64,000 bases of DNA from Neoechinorhynchus agilis (GCA_051530055.1 CM121343.1:2480001-2544000); one strand, 5' to 3'; positions 22,397 to 35,020 are shown, counted from the first letter of the stretch. Made by a program: numbers and translations. Notes: a model not told the origin generated them from the letters alone.

Positions 22397-25300
22397 ATGA
22401 GTTCGTTTGTCGGTAACGTCAGTGGGGGTGGTGGATTGGATGACAATGAGGAGTTCTCTGAACCCAGAAAGGCGATGGCAGCTCTTGAACTCCTAGAGGA
22501 GCACTACCAGAGTTTAATAGGTCCTGATAACGATGATCTTCGGTCTGCTATCGATCGTTTGACGTCAGTTTTTAAACGGCGGTTGTTTAAGGCCCTTCTT
22601 GACATTCGGATTTATTGTGAGACGATATTGCAGGATCCTGGATGTGATCGGAGCAGTAAGACTGCAAGAGCGCACGAGTTAGCTGATAAATGGGAGCGGT
22701 TATGTCCAATGCAAGCTACAGCTCATAGCACCGTACCGGTTTCTTCTATGAAGTCAGCGGAATGTCTAGTTAGAAATCAGAACACTGATCTTTACAGTGG
22801 ACTCGAGGAATGCGAGTTTATAGGCGATGATCCCAGTACGGTCTCAGCTAAGGACTATGCGGATCATTGGATGATCGAAGATGTAATTCTAAACCGAGAA
22901 GCAATGCAAAGATCAATATCTTCTTCTTCTACCTTGAGTTCTTCAGGGCTTGGGTTTAGCATAGCAGGTGGAGTCGATGCTCCTTGTATACCAACGGATA
23001 ATTCCATATTTATAACGCGCATCACACCGCAAGGCTTGGCTCACCACGATGGACGCCTTAGAATGCACGATATTATTTTGAGGGTAAACAATGTGAGTTT
23101 TATCAATATAACCCACTCGAATGCGGTTGAGACACTGAAAAGATCGGGAGGTGCCGTGAGTTTGCAAGTTAAGCGTCTTGCGCCTCCAAATGTGGAACAA
23201 ATCACTTTGAGTAAAGATGCGTGCCGCCAAGTAATGGCCTTCGAGCACATCCATCGCCACTATCATCACGTCGAATCTCTTAGCATGGAAATGATGGGTT
23301 TCTGGATTCATGGTGGCATAAACAGCGAAGTATTTCCTGGTGATCATGGAGTTTTCGTCCAAAAAATTAAAAAAAAGAGCAGTGTAGATATGGACGGAAG
23401 GTTGAAGCTCGGAGATAGGCTGCTAATGGTCCAAACCGACAAAAACGACTACGACCTCACCTTTGTTGATTTTAATCAAGCTGTTGAATTCGTCAATCAG
23501 GCTTTGAACGAGATCAGTGACACTGTGACTCTGGTGGTGGGACATATTACGAACGCTAAACGAATTGCTCATGACGATACCAGTGGAGGTGGGAAATTTA
23601 TTTCTTCTGTTAGCCATGGTGTGCGAGCTGCGCCTGTGCCGCCTGGAGGTGTAAGACGAATTCAACTAGAGAGAAGTCGTGGCGGTGGGTTCGGTTTCAA
23701 TATTGTCGGCGGAGATGGCGGTGAGGGGATATTTGTGAGCTTGGTTCTACCTGGTGGAGCTGCTGATCTTAATGGTAAACTGCGCCGTGGTGACCAAATC
23801 CTGTCTGTTAACAATATCGACCTACGATTCGCTACACACGAGGATGCAGCTCTCACGCTCCGTAATGCCGGTCCCAGTGCGCTAATTACGGTAAAGTATT
23901 GCCCCAATCAACTTTACTCGTTTGACGATAGAACCAGTGTTTGCGATGAAGATGATTTCATCAGATCGAATGACCAGTGGCAAAGGCACAATGGTAGTTT
24001 GACCGGTGGATTGATGGGTCATCACAAAGCACCCGCGCCCTCTTCTCATCATTCGACGCTGGTCGGAACCAATAGGCGTCGCCGTCAGTTCTACATTCGC
24101 ACTCATTTTGACTATGATGCTTTCAAAGACAGTGGCTTGCCTGGCCGCGGCCTTAATTTTCGAAGAGGAAATATCCTCCATGTCACTAACGCTGCTGATG
24201 ATGATTGGTGGCAAGCCCGGCATGTCGATGCGCTAACCGGAGTCGAGGACGATCATGTGGGGATAATTCCCAGTAGAAAAAGGGTTGAGCGAAAAGAACG
24301 AGCTAGCCTTAAAAAGGTAAATTTTTCCAAGTCCACTGGGGGGAAAAAAGTATGGAAAGGAAAATGTCTTCTTCGATGGGACGAGTTGGACTAAGACATT
24401 TGCCTTTTCAAAGGACCAATAAATCTTCGCAGTATGTCACCCAGTGGAATAGGCGCTTTGGAACGAAGGAAAAAGAAAAGGTTTGGAATCTTCGGAAAGG
24501 ATAAAAAAGAGATCCATTCTGGCGATGAAAGTGAATCTAACGACGCTCAAGATGGATGCTCCAGTAACACCACACTTACAGTACCCGATGAACATCCAGT
24601 CATTTACGAGTACGTGAGTCGTGTTGATCTACAGTATACACGCCCAGTGGTGGTCCAAGGTTCGATGAAGGAAGAGATCAATGAGTATTTGATTCAAGAG
24701 ATGCCTGATTTGTTCGAAGTTTGTGTTCCGCACACGTCGAGGCCGAAAAACGATAATGAGGTGGACGGTAAGGATTACATTTTTGTTAGCCAAGAGGAAA
24801 TGGAATGCTTTGCTAAAAACAATCAATTTATTGAATGTGGCGCCTATGATGGAAATATGTATGGCACAAGCATCGAATCCATTAAGGCCGTCGCTAACGA
24901 GGTACAATACCTAAATTGTATGCACAAATGTCCACTTTATCGCTATTTCAATCCATTTGGCGTTTCAGCTGCGTTCAAATGTATCCCGTATACTTGACGC
25001 ACAAGTAGATAATTTAACATCGGCACTTTTTGGTTGCAAATCCGAATCCATTCGTTTTGTTCTAATCATCACTTCATCATTTGACCATTATTTTTACATT
25101 CACTTTGAATGTTATTTGCAAATACACGGCTGCCAAGCCAAAATACATAAAAAAATTGAGTGATAGGTTTTCGGATTTGAAATTCGCCATTTCGTCGACA
25201 ACTAAATGCGATATGCATTTCTCTTTATTTTATCTCAGATTGAATATTTGATTGAAACGCTTTCGTCAAAATTCATTTTGTTAGAAGTGGACATTGTAGG

Positions 25301-25786
25301 CGACAATTCTAATATCTATAACGGAATCAATTTTCCTCGACGACTTATAATTTGAAGGGAAAGCACTGCGTACTGGACGTCAGTGCGGTCGCAATCGTAA
25401 GGTTGCAGGAATCGAACCTGCATCCAATCGCCGTGCTAATCCGGGCCAAATCTCCTATGAACATACAGTTAGTAGCGAAGCAATGGTTTAGTGGGCGTAT
25501 TTGAAATTGTTCATCTTTTAGAGCTTGGAGTGCTGGAGCGAAAGCAAAAGTGTCAATGGAAAGATGTCAGCTTCTGTTTGAGCAAAACCTCAAATTAGAA
25601 CGCGAATTTGGTTCATATTTCACAGGTTTGGCTATTGCTTGTGACTGTTATCTGTATCGTTTTTAAGACATTGCCGAGGCTGACACATTTAATGAACTTC
25701 TTGACAGAGTGAAAGCAATTATTGTACAAAATTCAGGACGTAAAATATGGCTACCCGTACCAAATCCTGTTGACGAATGGTTTTAA
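22397..25786 (+). CDS. dlg-1: Discs-large MAGUK scaffold (L27, three PDZ, SH3, GUK)
   Basis: Five exons, 22397-24384, 24433-24901, 25358-25467, 25522-25625 and 25668-25786, joined by introns of 48, 456, 54 and 42 nt, give 929 residues in frame. Domains in order: L27 (about 20-75; ALELLEEHYQSL ... RLFKALLDI), PDZ1 (about 160-260; GLGFSIAGG), PDZ2 (about 291-385), PDZ3 (about 420-503; GFGFNIVGG), SH3 (about 565-635), a basic hook (RKRVERKERASLKK), then guanylate-kinase-like domain (VCVPHTSRPK, NEVDGKDYIFV, HCVLDVSAVAIVRLQ, IWLPVP). The GUK lacks the ATP P-loop, as in all Dlg proteins, so it binds partners rather than catalysing. Dlg organises cell junctions and synapses under the membrane. PDZ2 is unusual: its carboxylate loop is GFWIHGG instead of GLGF. 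The 325-bp array ends about 80 bases upstream. Confidence 0.9.
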
Positions 25787-26080
25787 GTAATCGTCGCAAG
25801 GGACGTTGTGAAGAGTATGAAATCAACAATCTTTAAATCGTTTCACCTTATATGAGCATTATTTCGATCTCCCATGAATAAGAAGGCCATTCCGCGTGTG
25901 TAGTAAATGAAATTTTACAAGGTGTTTCCAGTTACTTTTTTCAGTTATTTTTTCACTGGAGGTAAATTGTATTTTAAAAATACGTTTACTGGTGTGGGGG
26001 GGAGTGTATATTCGCACAGTCATACTTTCGCTTAAACGTTTTTATTTCTGATACAAGCATAGTATTGTAACAATCTCGGT
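25787..26080. other. 3' flank of dlg
   Basis: AT-rich sequence with no coding similarity; it presumably includes the dlg 3' untranslated region. The boundary with the LINE relic is near 26085. Confidence 0.4.
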
Positions 26081-26084
26081 AAAG

Positions 26085-26740
26085 CTAAGTCTAAACGCGC
26101 GGCACATCCACTCTCTGGCTTCTTATCTTCACAATCGCCAACAATACATTCATTGCAGGGCAACCTCCTCGACACCAAAGGCTTTCCTCAAGGTGCCTTC
26201 CTGACACCACTTCTTTCTAATATTTTCTTAGACAAACTTAAACCTCACTCACGTCTCACCCTAAAAATTTTTATGTCGACGATCTCACTCTCACTTCTTA
26301 ATCACCCACCCATTTCTCCCTCTCCTTAACATCTTACGATATCATCCACATCAAAGATTTCTGCACCAATCACAAAATCTATCTGAACTTCTCAAAATGC
26401 TTCGAAATGATCCCCACAATCTCCCGTAACCCCAAATCCTACTCCGATCTTTCAAAAAGATCCAACAATACGCCTCGCAGAATTCTGGGTCTCCAATTTC
26501 AATCAAATCTTAAATAGGACCTCCCATGCGGTTATCCCGCCTTTTACAACCTGTCCAAGTCACAAATCCGTCGCCCTGAAACGTTTCATAGAAGCCCTCT
26601 GTCACCTAATAACTTTATGAGATTTTCAACAAACAATCAAAACACTCAAAACTACCACCGCAATTTTTACCACATTTTATTCCCACTTTCACGAGAGCAC
26701 AACATTCGCAATCACAATTCCTTTCATCATTTTACAGTGC
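26085..26740 (+). mobile_element. Jockey/CR1-like LINE fragment (reverse transcriptase)
   Basis: Frames read LHNRQQYIHCRATSS, then a GAFLxPLLxNIFLDKLKPH-like stretch and a Y/CVDDLTLT-like phrase, which match RT palm motifs of jockey/CR1-type LINEs (SYLxNRxQ, GVPQGSVLSPxLFNIF, YADDTxL). About 70 bases of nucleotide sequence are shared almost exactly with 42700-42785. The copy is 5'-truncated and decayed. Confidence 0.6.
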
Positions 26741-26744
26741 GCCC

Positions 26745-28680
26745 AATTAAAATTATCGGCCGTAGAAAAGGCCTCACTTCAACACAGAATAAATTTAATC
26801 GGCAAGTCAGAAATAAGCATAAATTTATCCAATAATCGGTCCAAAATTAAAACTGGCAGAGTTTGTACATTCCATAATTGTGCCCATACGGTCTAATGGA
26901 ATTGAACTCCGAATCTCTGTTTCGGAGCACCGATGACGTAGAACCAAAGGGGACGAAATACCGCTGAAGGAAGGAAACCCACCGATGGTCCCGCCTCTTG
27001 GACATATCTGAGATTCCGAAGGAATGTTAAATACTCAAAACCGTATGGTCCAAGATATTAAATGGAATTATGTACTTCCTTGGACCACATCGGTGATCTG
27101 TGTGTCCAATCCAAATTATCGGCCCTGGAAAAGGCCTCATTTCAACACAGAATTAAGAGTTACAGTCTCACAAAATGGTCTCACCTTTTTCGATGTTCAG
27201 AAAAAAGACCTTTTCGTCTGAATGTTTAGAGATTTGAAAATAAAATGCATTGATCAGTAGAGGAGGGTAACATTTTTGGTGTTTTATCCATTTCTTGAAC
27301 TCAATTTGGATTATTTCAGAAAAAGTTATGAGGAAATTGGCGCATTACCCATTGAATATCTTCAAAGGCCCAATTCGACTGTTCATCTCACTTGGACGTG
27401 GCCGAAAAACTTTGTTGTGTGCAGAAATCCCACTGGGCAACATTTCCCCAAATGAAATCCTCATTAATTGATTTCAGCCTAATAATTTGCCAACGATGAG
27501 GTACTTGGGCGCACAATGCATCCGACGGCCCACCGGATTTCTTCTATGTTCAGGGCTCTGAGGATTAATTTCCTAAATACTTCTAAAATAAACTACGTTA
27601 AATGCCGGCAAACCAAGCCAACTTTGAATTTAAATTTTTTTCGTTTGAATGAAGATTGATTAATAGGCTAAAGCGAGACGAAAATGCTGTATAGTTGAAA
27701 TCTTTACTCAAACTTCCTCCAATGAAGGTCCTTCAAAGAAGCATCTCAATATCTTGGTTTTTTACTCTGAAGAAGTCTGAAAGATGAATTAGTTAAATCT
27801 TTGAGTTTAAGGACGGAGCGTAGTCTTTACTAAGCGGTGTTTTCTCATTTCTACTTCGATTTGTAAATAAGCAATCGATTTCGTCGAAAAATTCTAAATG
27901 CTTTCATCAGTGCGATGAATGATTTTGAAGTCCAGGAAAGCCGAAAAGGTTGAAAAATAAAACCTAAAAATTGTTTTGGACACGAATAAACATATTTCCG
28001 TTACGTACTTACCTAGGAGGTTTCGTTCTCGTATAAAAGAACAAGGACAAAACAAGAGTGTCTTCCAAGGTTAATACGCACTCACAGGCGAAAAAACTTG
28101 AAAACAGTGAGTATTGGCGAAAGGCCAAAGCCCGATGACGACGAAGAATGCGATTGCATCTCAGAGGGCAATTAATAAAAAATAAAGATAATCCGTTTGA
28201 TGGTTTTAAAGTGGACGAGGGTTGTCGCATTCATCGGCGTTGTTTTCTCGGATTGCTTTAGTTTTTTTGGACCGGATCATTTTGCGAAATTTAATTTTTT
28301 TCACTCGGTACAAAAAGTGCATTTGTGAGCAGTGTTTTAGTATTATCAAAAGTTTTATATTATTAATCGATCGGTAATTAAAAATCAGACACGCGATTTT
28401 TTCCCAGCTGATTGATTGGCTGATCTCTAACGCATAAATTACCATTATCTCCTCGTACTTTCTTAAAGGTCTGAATTACATTTTCGTTACATTATTAAAT
28501 CTTTTTCATGTTTTTTTTGGATTCGTAGCTCTCAAGAGAGATTGATAATTGATTTCTTCATAAAATCATTAGCTTTTCTCGTATTATTTTGAATGTTTCT
28601 GGAGCTGAAATATTTTATTTGGCGGAGAAGGAAGGATGAAATGATTTCGAATTAAAATTTATTTAACAAAATGGGGTTTT
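26745..28680 (+). repeat. Unclassified TATA-bearing repeat, copy B
   Basis: The fullest copy in the window. It matches copy A in reverse across 26745-28545 and copies C and D in the same direction. TATAAAAG at 28032-28039 could start transcription rightward. The right end (to about 28680) is shared only with copy C, ending in TTTTGGTGTAT, whereas A and D continue into the 158-bp array. A small reverse frame at 28206-28445 persists between copies but is not evidence of a protein. Confidence 0.7.
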
Positions 28681-28984
28681 GGTGTATATGAACTTTTGAA
28701 AGTTAAATGCGATGGATCGCTGATATGAGCATCTCGTTACTAAAAAGCGATTTAGATAGAGAGAAATCCTCCGTCGATCGGATGGATCCATTAATGGGGA
28801 CTTTGTTGACGCCGCTGCTACGCGATATGCACAATATCTTCGGTGTGGTCGTAGTGTTGAAGTGCGGGAAGTTTCCAGGGCGCGAAAGTTTGGTTTTAAA
28901 ATCAAGTTGAGGAAAAGTCCTAGACAATCTCTCTGTGCAAGTGCTGGGCAATCCTTCATTGTGGGAAAAGGTAGTGACGGAATG

Positions 28985-30960
28985 TTGAAATGGGGATTCA
29001 AGACTCCGTTTTAATTCGGGTCTTGCACCGCATTATTCCGCAGCGGCTTCGTAGAATGCTTTCTGGACAAAGGACAAACGGCGTTTGACCAATCGGCCTG
29101 TTTGGGTAATATTCTCACTCTTCGTAGTGTAATAAGAGAAAAGCGGGCAGACAAGCAACCTCCCGCAGTAGCTGTGCTTGATATCAAGAGTGCTTTTGAC
29201 ACTGTTTCGCACAATGCTGTAGAGGAAACACTTCGTAGAAATTGATTCCCTGCGTATCTGCAAAGATACGTGATAAGCAAATACCATGGAAGTACTGCAA
29301 GGATCCGTTTGTCTAACGCCAAACCTTCAGAACCCATTAATTTCCTGAGAGGAGTAAAGCAAAGGGACCCCTCTCTCCTTTGCTGTTCGCGCTGTGTGTA
29401 AACGATCCACTGCATGAGATCCGGAAACTTGATACGGGGTTCCAGCTAAAGAAAGACACTCGCTTGTCCGGACCTCCAAACAATGATAGACACTCTTCAC
29501 ACTAAGCTCAAAGAATGCAAGCTTTTCTTGAGCCCTAATAAGTGTCAAACATACCATCATAGTTATAAAAGCTCTAAGCTCATGGTGGACCGCGAATCTA
29601 AAATAAGGGTAAACGGCATAAGGCTAAAGGCCACCGTGGACGGGGACCCAGTAATATCCCTCGGGGCACTCCATGGAAGGAAACTACAGTGTAGGAAGGT
29701 TTTGATATTCTGGCGTCGCTTTTTGCTGCTACGGAGCGTGCCCAACTTACGCCAACTCAGGCCGCTCACTTGCTAAATGACTATGGGATGCCATCCCTCA
29801 TTGCCAAGCTTAAAGCATCCTGGGACGTATCGTCTACTTACTTGAGGCGTATCGACGATCAATTGAGATCAAAACTAAAGAAACTCCTTCAACTGTGGAG
29901 GAGTGTTAGCGATGGCGCCTTTTATCTGCCGCTCTCAAAAGGTGGGTTGGGATTTAGGTCCCTTCGCCATCAAGTACAAAGTACGAGGCTTCGAGCCGTG
30001 AGAGCAGTTCTTGATAAATTCGGAGACGTGATTGATCTCCGCAAGGAGATCGGCACAATTCGGGAGTATTTCGACATGTTTGGTGACAAGTGCGAACTGG
30101 ATCAAATCTCTTCAAATACCTCATTTCAACAGCAATATTTGAAAAAGTGGATGGAGGAGACGACGCAATCGCATGGAATCGACTGCTTTACGAACGGAAT
30201 GGTTGATCGAAGTCTCATAACTTTTCGCTATCGACAAGAGCGTCATCGTTCTTATATAGAGCACGTAAAGCTAAGATTCCAAATCTTGGAAGCAGGCTCC
30301 GTTTGAGCCGAATGGATGACCAGCGTGGTGGAGCATGTTTTTGCATTGTACCGCACCAGTTGAATCCTGTGCTCATGTACTAGACGGATGCGATTACACT
30401 TCTACTGCAATGATCCGATGCCAAGATAAGGTGCGATCGCGTGTTGTGTGGACGTTGGCGAAGAGACCTGGAGCCAGATTTCATTGTAAGGTGCAAAACC
30501 GTTTTCATGAAGAAAGCAGCAATTTGCTTAAACCTGACCTCATATTGAGTGATAGGAATTCACGAAGGGTGTTCATTGCGGATATTGCAATTTACTATGA
30601 GACAGGTCGAGATCGTGCAGAAGTCGTAATGAAGGATAAAGAGGATAAGTACGCGTCCATTGTACCAGTAGTTACAAGAGAACTAAACGTGCAGGAGAAT
30701 GAATTCTCGACTATCAGTCCAGCAGTGGGATTCCGGGGAGACATTTAGCAACTCTATACTCCCCCGCCTGAAGCTCCTCTCCATTGGACAGCGAACTGCA
30801 CGGAATGTTGCAAATACCGCAGCCGAGCAGTCCTTGTTGGTATTCGCTGTTTTTTCGGGCAGACGGTGGTGCCAGAGGCAACAACGCTGAAATCGTGGAA
30901 ACTACATGGGTCGTAGCTCCTGCAGGAATAGCAACAATGAAGAATTCTCAAAAAAGGGGG
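28985..30960 (+). mobile_element. R2/NeSL-type LINE, decayed RT plus RLE nuclease
   Basis: Plus-strand frames show LHRIIPQRLRRML, then AVAVLDIKSAFDTVSHNAV and GVKQ-DPS (RT palm), a thumb region, ESCAHVLDGCDYT (CCHC knuckle), KPDLILSDRNSRRVFIADIA (restriction-like endonuclease with PD...D) and a 3' end near 30960. The order RT, CCHC, RLE is that of R2/R4/NeSL-group elements that insert at specific targets. The 5' part is missing and the frame is interrupted several times; the nuclease part (30335-30748) is one open frame. A 305-base piece of its 3' end is repeated in reverse at 40962-41268. Confidence 0.7.
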
Positions 30961-31049
30961 CAACAGCAAACGAATAAAAACCCAAACAATAAAGGGCACT
31001 TCGAAATGGTGTACAACGGTATAAAAATAGAAAAGACTCAACTCTAAAA

Positions 31050-31960
31050 GACTGATCTTTTAATAACAACATTGTAAAGTGTTTGATAACTGGGTAATAA
31101 ATGCATGCCTAGCCAAATGGATCGTCATCTAAATAGTGACGTTCATGAATGGATTATTGAGTTTCCTACTGTATCTGCCTGCAGCCCAGCGAAACCCTAG
31201 CCAAGGGAACGGACGGCAATTCCTAAATACGAAACGAAATGCAAAATATTTAAAGTTTACTTGTCGAAATCATGATCATCATCGATTTCGCTATTATAGA
31301 AAAACAAGTCACTTAAAATGGTTTTTTTGGTATGCAGAAAAAATATCATTGATCAAAACCAAAATGAGCCTAATAGAAGAAAGACAAAATTGCAAAACAG
31401 CGCTCGAAGTAGTTTTGTAATATCGAATAAAAAAATATCGTGCTCAGAGTTTTTGTATTTGACTCAAAAAGTTCACCTCTCGCTAAAATCATTGACAGAA
31501 GCAAACATTAAAAGATCAAAATGCTACATCGCTATATATTCATGACCTAGACTTAATTTTTCAGAGATCCAACCTTTTTAAAAGGCTTTGACCTCTAATT
31601 CTTGGTAGAAACACAAAACGGATATATTCCATTTCTAAAGATCAGCGAACGTAACCTGACGACCGTAAACATAAAATTAGTTCGAATGAATTTTGGTATT
31701 GAGTTTCAAACTAAAAAGATCGAAGAAATATTGAACTATCCTAGGCCTTCGATAATCGCTTTAAGTTTAAGCTTGAAACAATCAAGTTCTCTTCTTCCCA
31801 ATGCGCAAGATTAATAAGATTAAAATCTGTCCAATCAGAATTCAAGAAAAAAATTTGCATCACTATGGAAACTTTTCATCCTTAAACGTTTCACTTCTGT
31901 AATATTGCGGCTTTAATACTAGTAAAATGAAAAGTTAGTATAAAATTTATATTTTTTTCT
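31050..31960. other. Intergenic, nothing recognised
   Basis: Short overlapping plus-strand frames (31136-31545) have biased composition but no recognisable motif or consistent splice model. Confidence 0.45.
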
Positions 31961-31980
31961 TAACATCTTTTCGTTTAGTG

Positions 31981-32535
31981 ATGAGAGAATGCTTTTGTTT
32001 TAAGCAGAGCAGTGATGCAAAACTAAGTGAAATTAGCAATGGTGGGAGCACTAAGGAGACCAAAAAATTAAAAGGATCTCGTGGAATATTGCGAGCATTA
32101 GTAAAATGCTTTTGCGGGGCTACGGAGTTAAAAGAGAAAGTTGATATCAGCAACAACTATAAAGATAGTGATTTGAAACTATCCTCCCATCATGAAAACA
32201 AGAAAACGTGGCAAGACTATCGCGAAGGCTGGAAAAAAATCGCAGATGAAGTCATCAATCAGGACAACAATAAAATTATGATTATTGGGGGTTTGAAGCA
32301 AAAAGAAGAAGTCAATCCAACATCAAACATCGAAAATAAATGTACGGCTACATCCAAAGTTAATAAAAAATTGAAAAACCCAAATTCTGGAAAAATGAGA
32401 AAATCTTAGACTTCAACAACACAAGAAGATGGTTCAGATGGTGACCGTTGCATTTTGTACATAATGTGGACGGCAATATTTATTATGCTGCTGTGTGCAA
32501 TTGTTGTTGGGAGCACATTTTTTAAATGTTATTAA
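31981..32535 (+). CDS. Small tail-anchored protein, unknown family
   Basis: Exons 31981-32358 and 32410-32535 join across a 51-nt intron (GTTAAT...TCTTAG) and give 167 residues. The N-terminus MRECFCF is cysteine-rich and could be acylated. The middle is hydrophilic and lysine-rich (KKTWQDYREGWKKIADEV). The second exon encodes a C-terminal hydrophobic helix ILYIMWTAIFIMLLCAIVV six residues from the stop, the layout of a tail-anchored membrane protein. The intron is a multiple of three and in frame, but it contains a stop; if retained, the product lacks its membrane anchor. A CGTTTAG acceptor directly precedes the ATG, so an upstream leader exon is likely. Confidence 0.5.
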
Positions 32536-33700
32536 TATTAAAGTAGTTTCTAAATTGGTTTCCGCGTTACTTTCAATCGTTTGCGTGTTTCGCCTTTGTT
32601 CGAAATTAATGACAAAGTTTCCCGGCGTTTTTGCGCTTAACGTTACACATTAGATATTGAGCAAAAGCTGAACTTGGAGACGTGCTCTTAAATTTATTTA
32701 ATGAAATGATCTCAATTAAGTGAATGCAAATCTGTTCACCGATTGGTCAAAAAGTTTTTCTAGTTGTTAGCATTTTAGGATATATTTATTTCGCAACTTT
32801 TGAAAAAACGCAATGTTCTAATAACGATTTTAGCATTTTAAAAGCTTTTTTATTTAGGTAGAAAATCGGATAAACGGGTTGCACGAAGAATGAAATCTTA
32901 TGTTATTCAATCCGAATCCAATGTTCGATCTCTCAAATTCGAGGAAATCTTTTGATTTCGTTGTTTTGGAACATGTTCAACGTGTTCGCTTCAGCTACGT
33001 TTTTTGTATTTATTAGAAATCACAACTTTTGGTATTAAAAAACATTTAATCGTCGAACGCATTTTTTGAAGGCTTTTTAACATATTTTTCAAATTTGCAC
33101 CAATTTAAAAATGAACATAAAATGCGGATAAATAAAATTGTAAATGACTTTTGCAATTTCAAAAGAACACAAAACGATAAAATTAAAGACAGGAGATCAA
33201 AACGACTTTATGGACAAAACTTCCGCGTAAAACAATTAATAAAAACCTGCTTATCGACCATGAATTGAATAAGATGATTAATTCCGTTAGAAAAGCTTAG
33301 TAATTCAAAATTATAACGATATTGAAAACCTGAAACTTTTCTGCGATGCATGCACCCTATCTTTTTTGAAAATCTTAAATCCAGACTTTTAGAACGCTCC
33401 TCACTACCATCAAAATCCATCGACACAAAGACAAAGGGTAAAATCATTTTGAAAAAATTATTTAGACATTTGATCATTCTATGCGGATTCTTTAAAATAA
33501 TGTTCTCTTATTGTAAGAGCAATGAATTATTAAAAATTTCTTTAAATTCTTTTGATAGGTGAAATTGGTCTTGAGATCGCTCGAGAATATATTTTCAATA
33601 ACGTTGCGGAAAAAACGTGGAAATTATTTCTAAAAAAGGAGATCCTTCTAAAGATTTAAAATTTCTTCGTGTGATGTTTTAAATATCGAGCATAAAACAA
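32536..33700. other. Intergenic, nothing recognised
   Basis: AT-rich DNA of about 1.1 kb without coding similarity on either strand. Confidence 0.5.
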
Positions 33701-33702
33701 AT

Positions 33703-33790
33703 AACGATGGCAATATTGGCGATACCTGCAGAACACTAAATTGATTATAGAACTGGTTTTTATTGAAGTCAACCTTATAAAAATATACAA
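33703..33790 (-). repeat. Dispersed repeat, inverted match to 9775-9870
   Basis: Reverse complement of 9775-9870 over about 85 bases. It directly follows, on the reverse strand, the LINE tail at 33793-34078, and may be that element's 3' untranslated end. Confidence 0.6.
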
Positions 33791-33792
33791 CT

Positions 33793-34078
33793 TTCTTCAT
33801 CCTCAAACGTCGGTCCTCAGCAACACAATCCTTCCATGGTTTTTTCGGCCACTTTTTGGCCCCATTTGATCCTCCGTTTCGCGATAGCTTTCTTCACGTC
33901 CTCCACCTTCGCTGACCCCCGGGCGGCATTATTTGGGATCACGTCTTGCCTGGTCACCCACACATCCAGCTAATCATTTCGACCTCCACTGCATTCGCTT
34001 GATGTGATTGGCAGAGGTGTTCCATGTCTCCGCCCATAAAACATGGCTGGCATTATTGCCGTCCTTTCAAGACCAGAG
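33793..34078 (-). mobile_element. LINE fragment, reverse-transcriptase C-terminal tail
   Basis: Reverse strand reads ERTAIMPAMFYG, then RQDVIPNNAARGSAKVEDVKK and AIAKRRIKWGQKV. This is the tail found after RT in several LINEs (xLLYGSETW ... TRxDxIxNxxxRxxxKVxxxxxKxxxxRLRWxGHV). The frame is interrupted. It abuts the inner end of repeat copy D, as the endonuclease fragment at 2842-3190 abuts copy A. Confidence 0.55.
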
Positions 34079-35020
34079 GAACTTTGAATTTAAATTTTTT
34101 GCTTTCATTTGAATGGAGATTGATTAATAGGATAAAGCGCAACGAAAATGCTGTATAATTCAAATCTTTACTCAAACTTCCTCCAATGAAGATCCTTCAA
34201 AGAAGCATTTCAATATTTTGGTTTTTTACTCTGAAGAAGTCTGAAAGATGAATTAGTTAAATCTTTGAGTTTAAGGACGGAGCGTAGTCTTTACTAAGCG
34301 GTGTTTTCTCATTTCTACTTCGATTTGTAAATGAGCAATCGATTTCGTCGAAAAATTCTAAATGCTTTCATCAGTGCGATGAATGATTTTGAAGTCCAGG
34401 AAAGCCGAAAAGGTTGAAAAATAAAACTTAAAAATTGTTTTAGACAATCATAAACGTATTTCCGTTACGTACTTACCCAGGAAGTTTCGTTCTGGTATAA
34501 AAGAACAAGGACAAAACAAGAGTGTCGTTGAGGGTTAATCCCCATTCGCAGTTGAAAAAACTTGCAAACAGTGAGTATTGGCCAAAAGCCAAAGCCCGAT
34601 GACGACGAAGGATGCGATTGCATCTCAGAGGGCAATTAATAAAAAATAAGGATAATCCGTTTCAAAGTGGAGGATTGTCGCATTCATCGGCGTTTTCTCG
34701 GATTGCTTCAGTGTTTTTGGACCTGATCATTTCACTCACGATATTTAATTTTTTTCACTCGGTACAAAAAGTGCATTTGTGAGCAGTGTTTTAGTATTAT
34801 CAAAAGTTTTATATTATTAATCGATCGGTAATAAAATATCCGACACGCAATTTTTTCACAGCTGATTGATTGGCTGATCTCTAACGCATAAATTACCATT
34901 ATCTCCTCGTACTTTCTTAAAGGTCTGAATTACATTTTCGTTACATTATTAAATCTTTTTCATGTTTTTTGGATTCGTGGCTTTCAAGAGAGATTGATAA
35001 TTTTTTTAAATGTTAAAAGA
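34079..35020 (+). repeat. Unclassified TATA-bearing repeat, copy D
   Basis: Matches 27625-28560 of copy B and 40582-42075 of copy C, beginning internally at gaactttgaatttaaat. The TATA-like box is near 34497. It continues without a break into the 158-bp array, as copy A does in reverse. Confidence 0.75.

Noticed and set aside
21182-22446. Four related reverse-strand ORFs as a protein family cluster
   Set aside because: They are one non-coding 325-bp unit repeated; the period is not a multiple of three and the last one overlaps the dlg 5' end.
25241-25345. A possible dlg exon after a TTATCTCAG acceptor, reading SKFILLEVDIVG
   Set aside because: It loosely resembles the HCILDVSG segment, but the true exon (KHCVLDVSAVAIVRLQ) starts at 25358 and joins in frame; this stretch is intronic.
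25404-25422. A tRNA T-arm look-alike (TGCAGG-aatcgaa-CCTGCA)
   Set aside because: It lies in dlg exon 3, coding RLQESNLHP of the guanylate-kinase-like domain, and no acceptor stem, D-arm or anticodon arm surrounds it.
28206-28445. A 79-codon ORF repeated at 41745-41984 as a conserved gene
   Set aside because: It is inside the TATA-bearing repeat and its likeness between copies equals that of the surrounding non-coding repeat.
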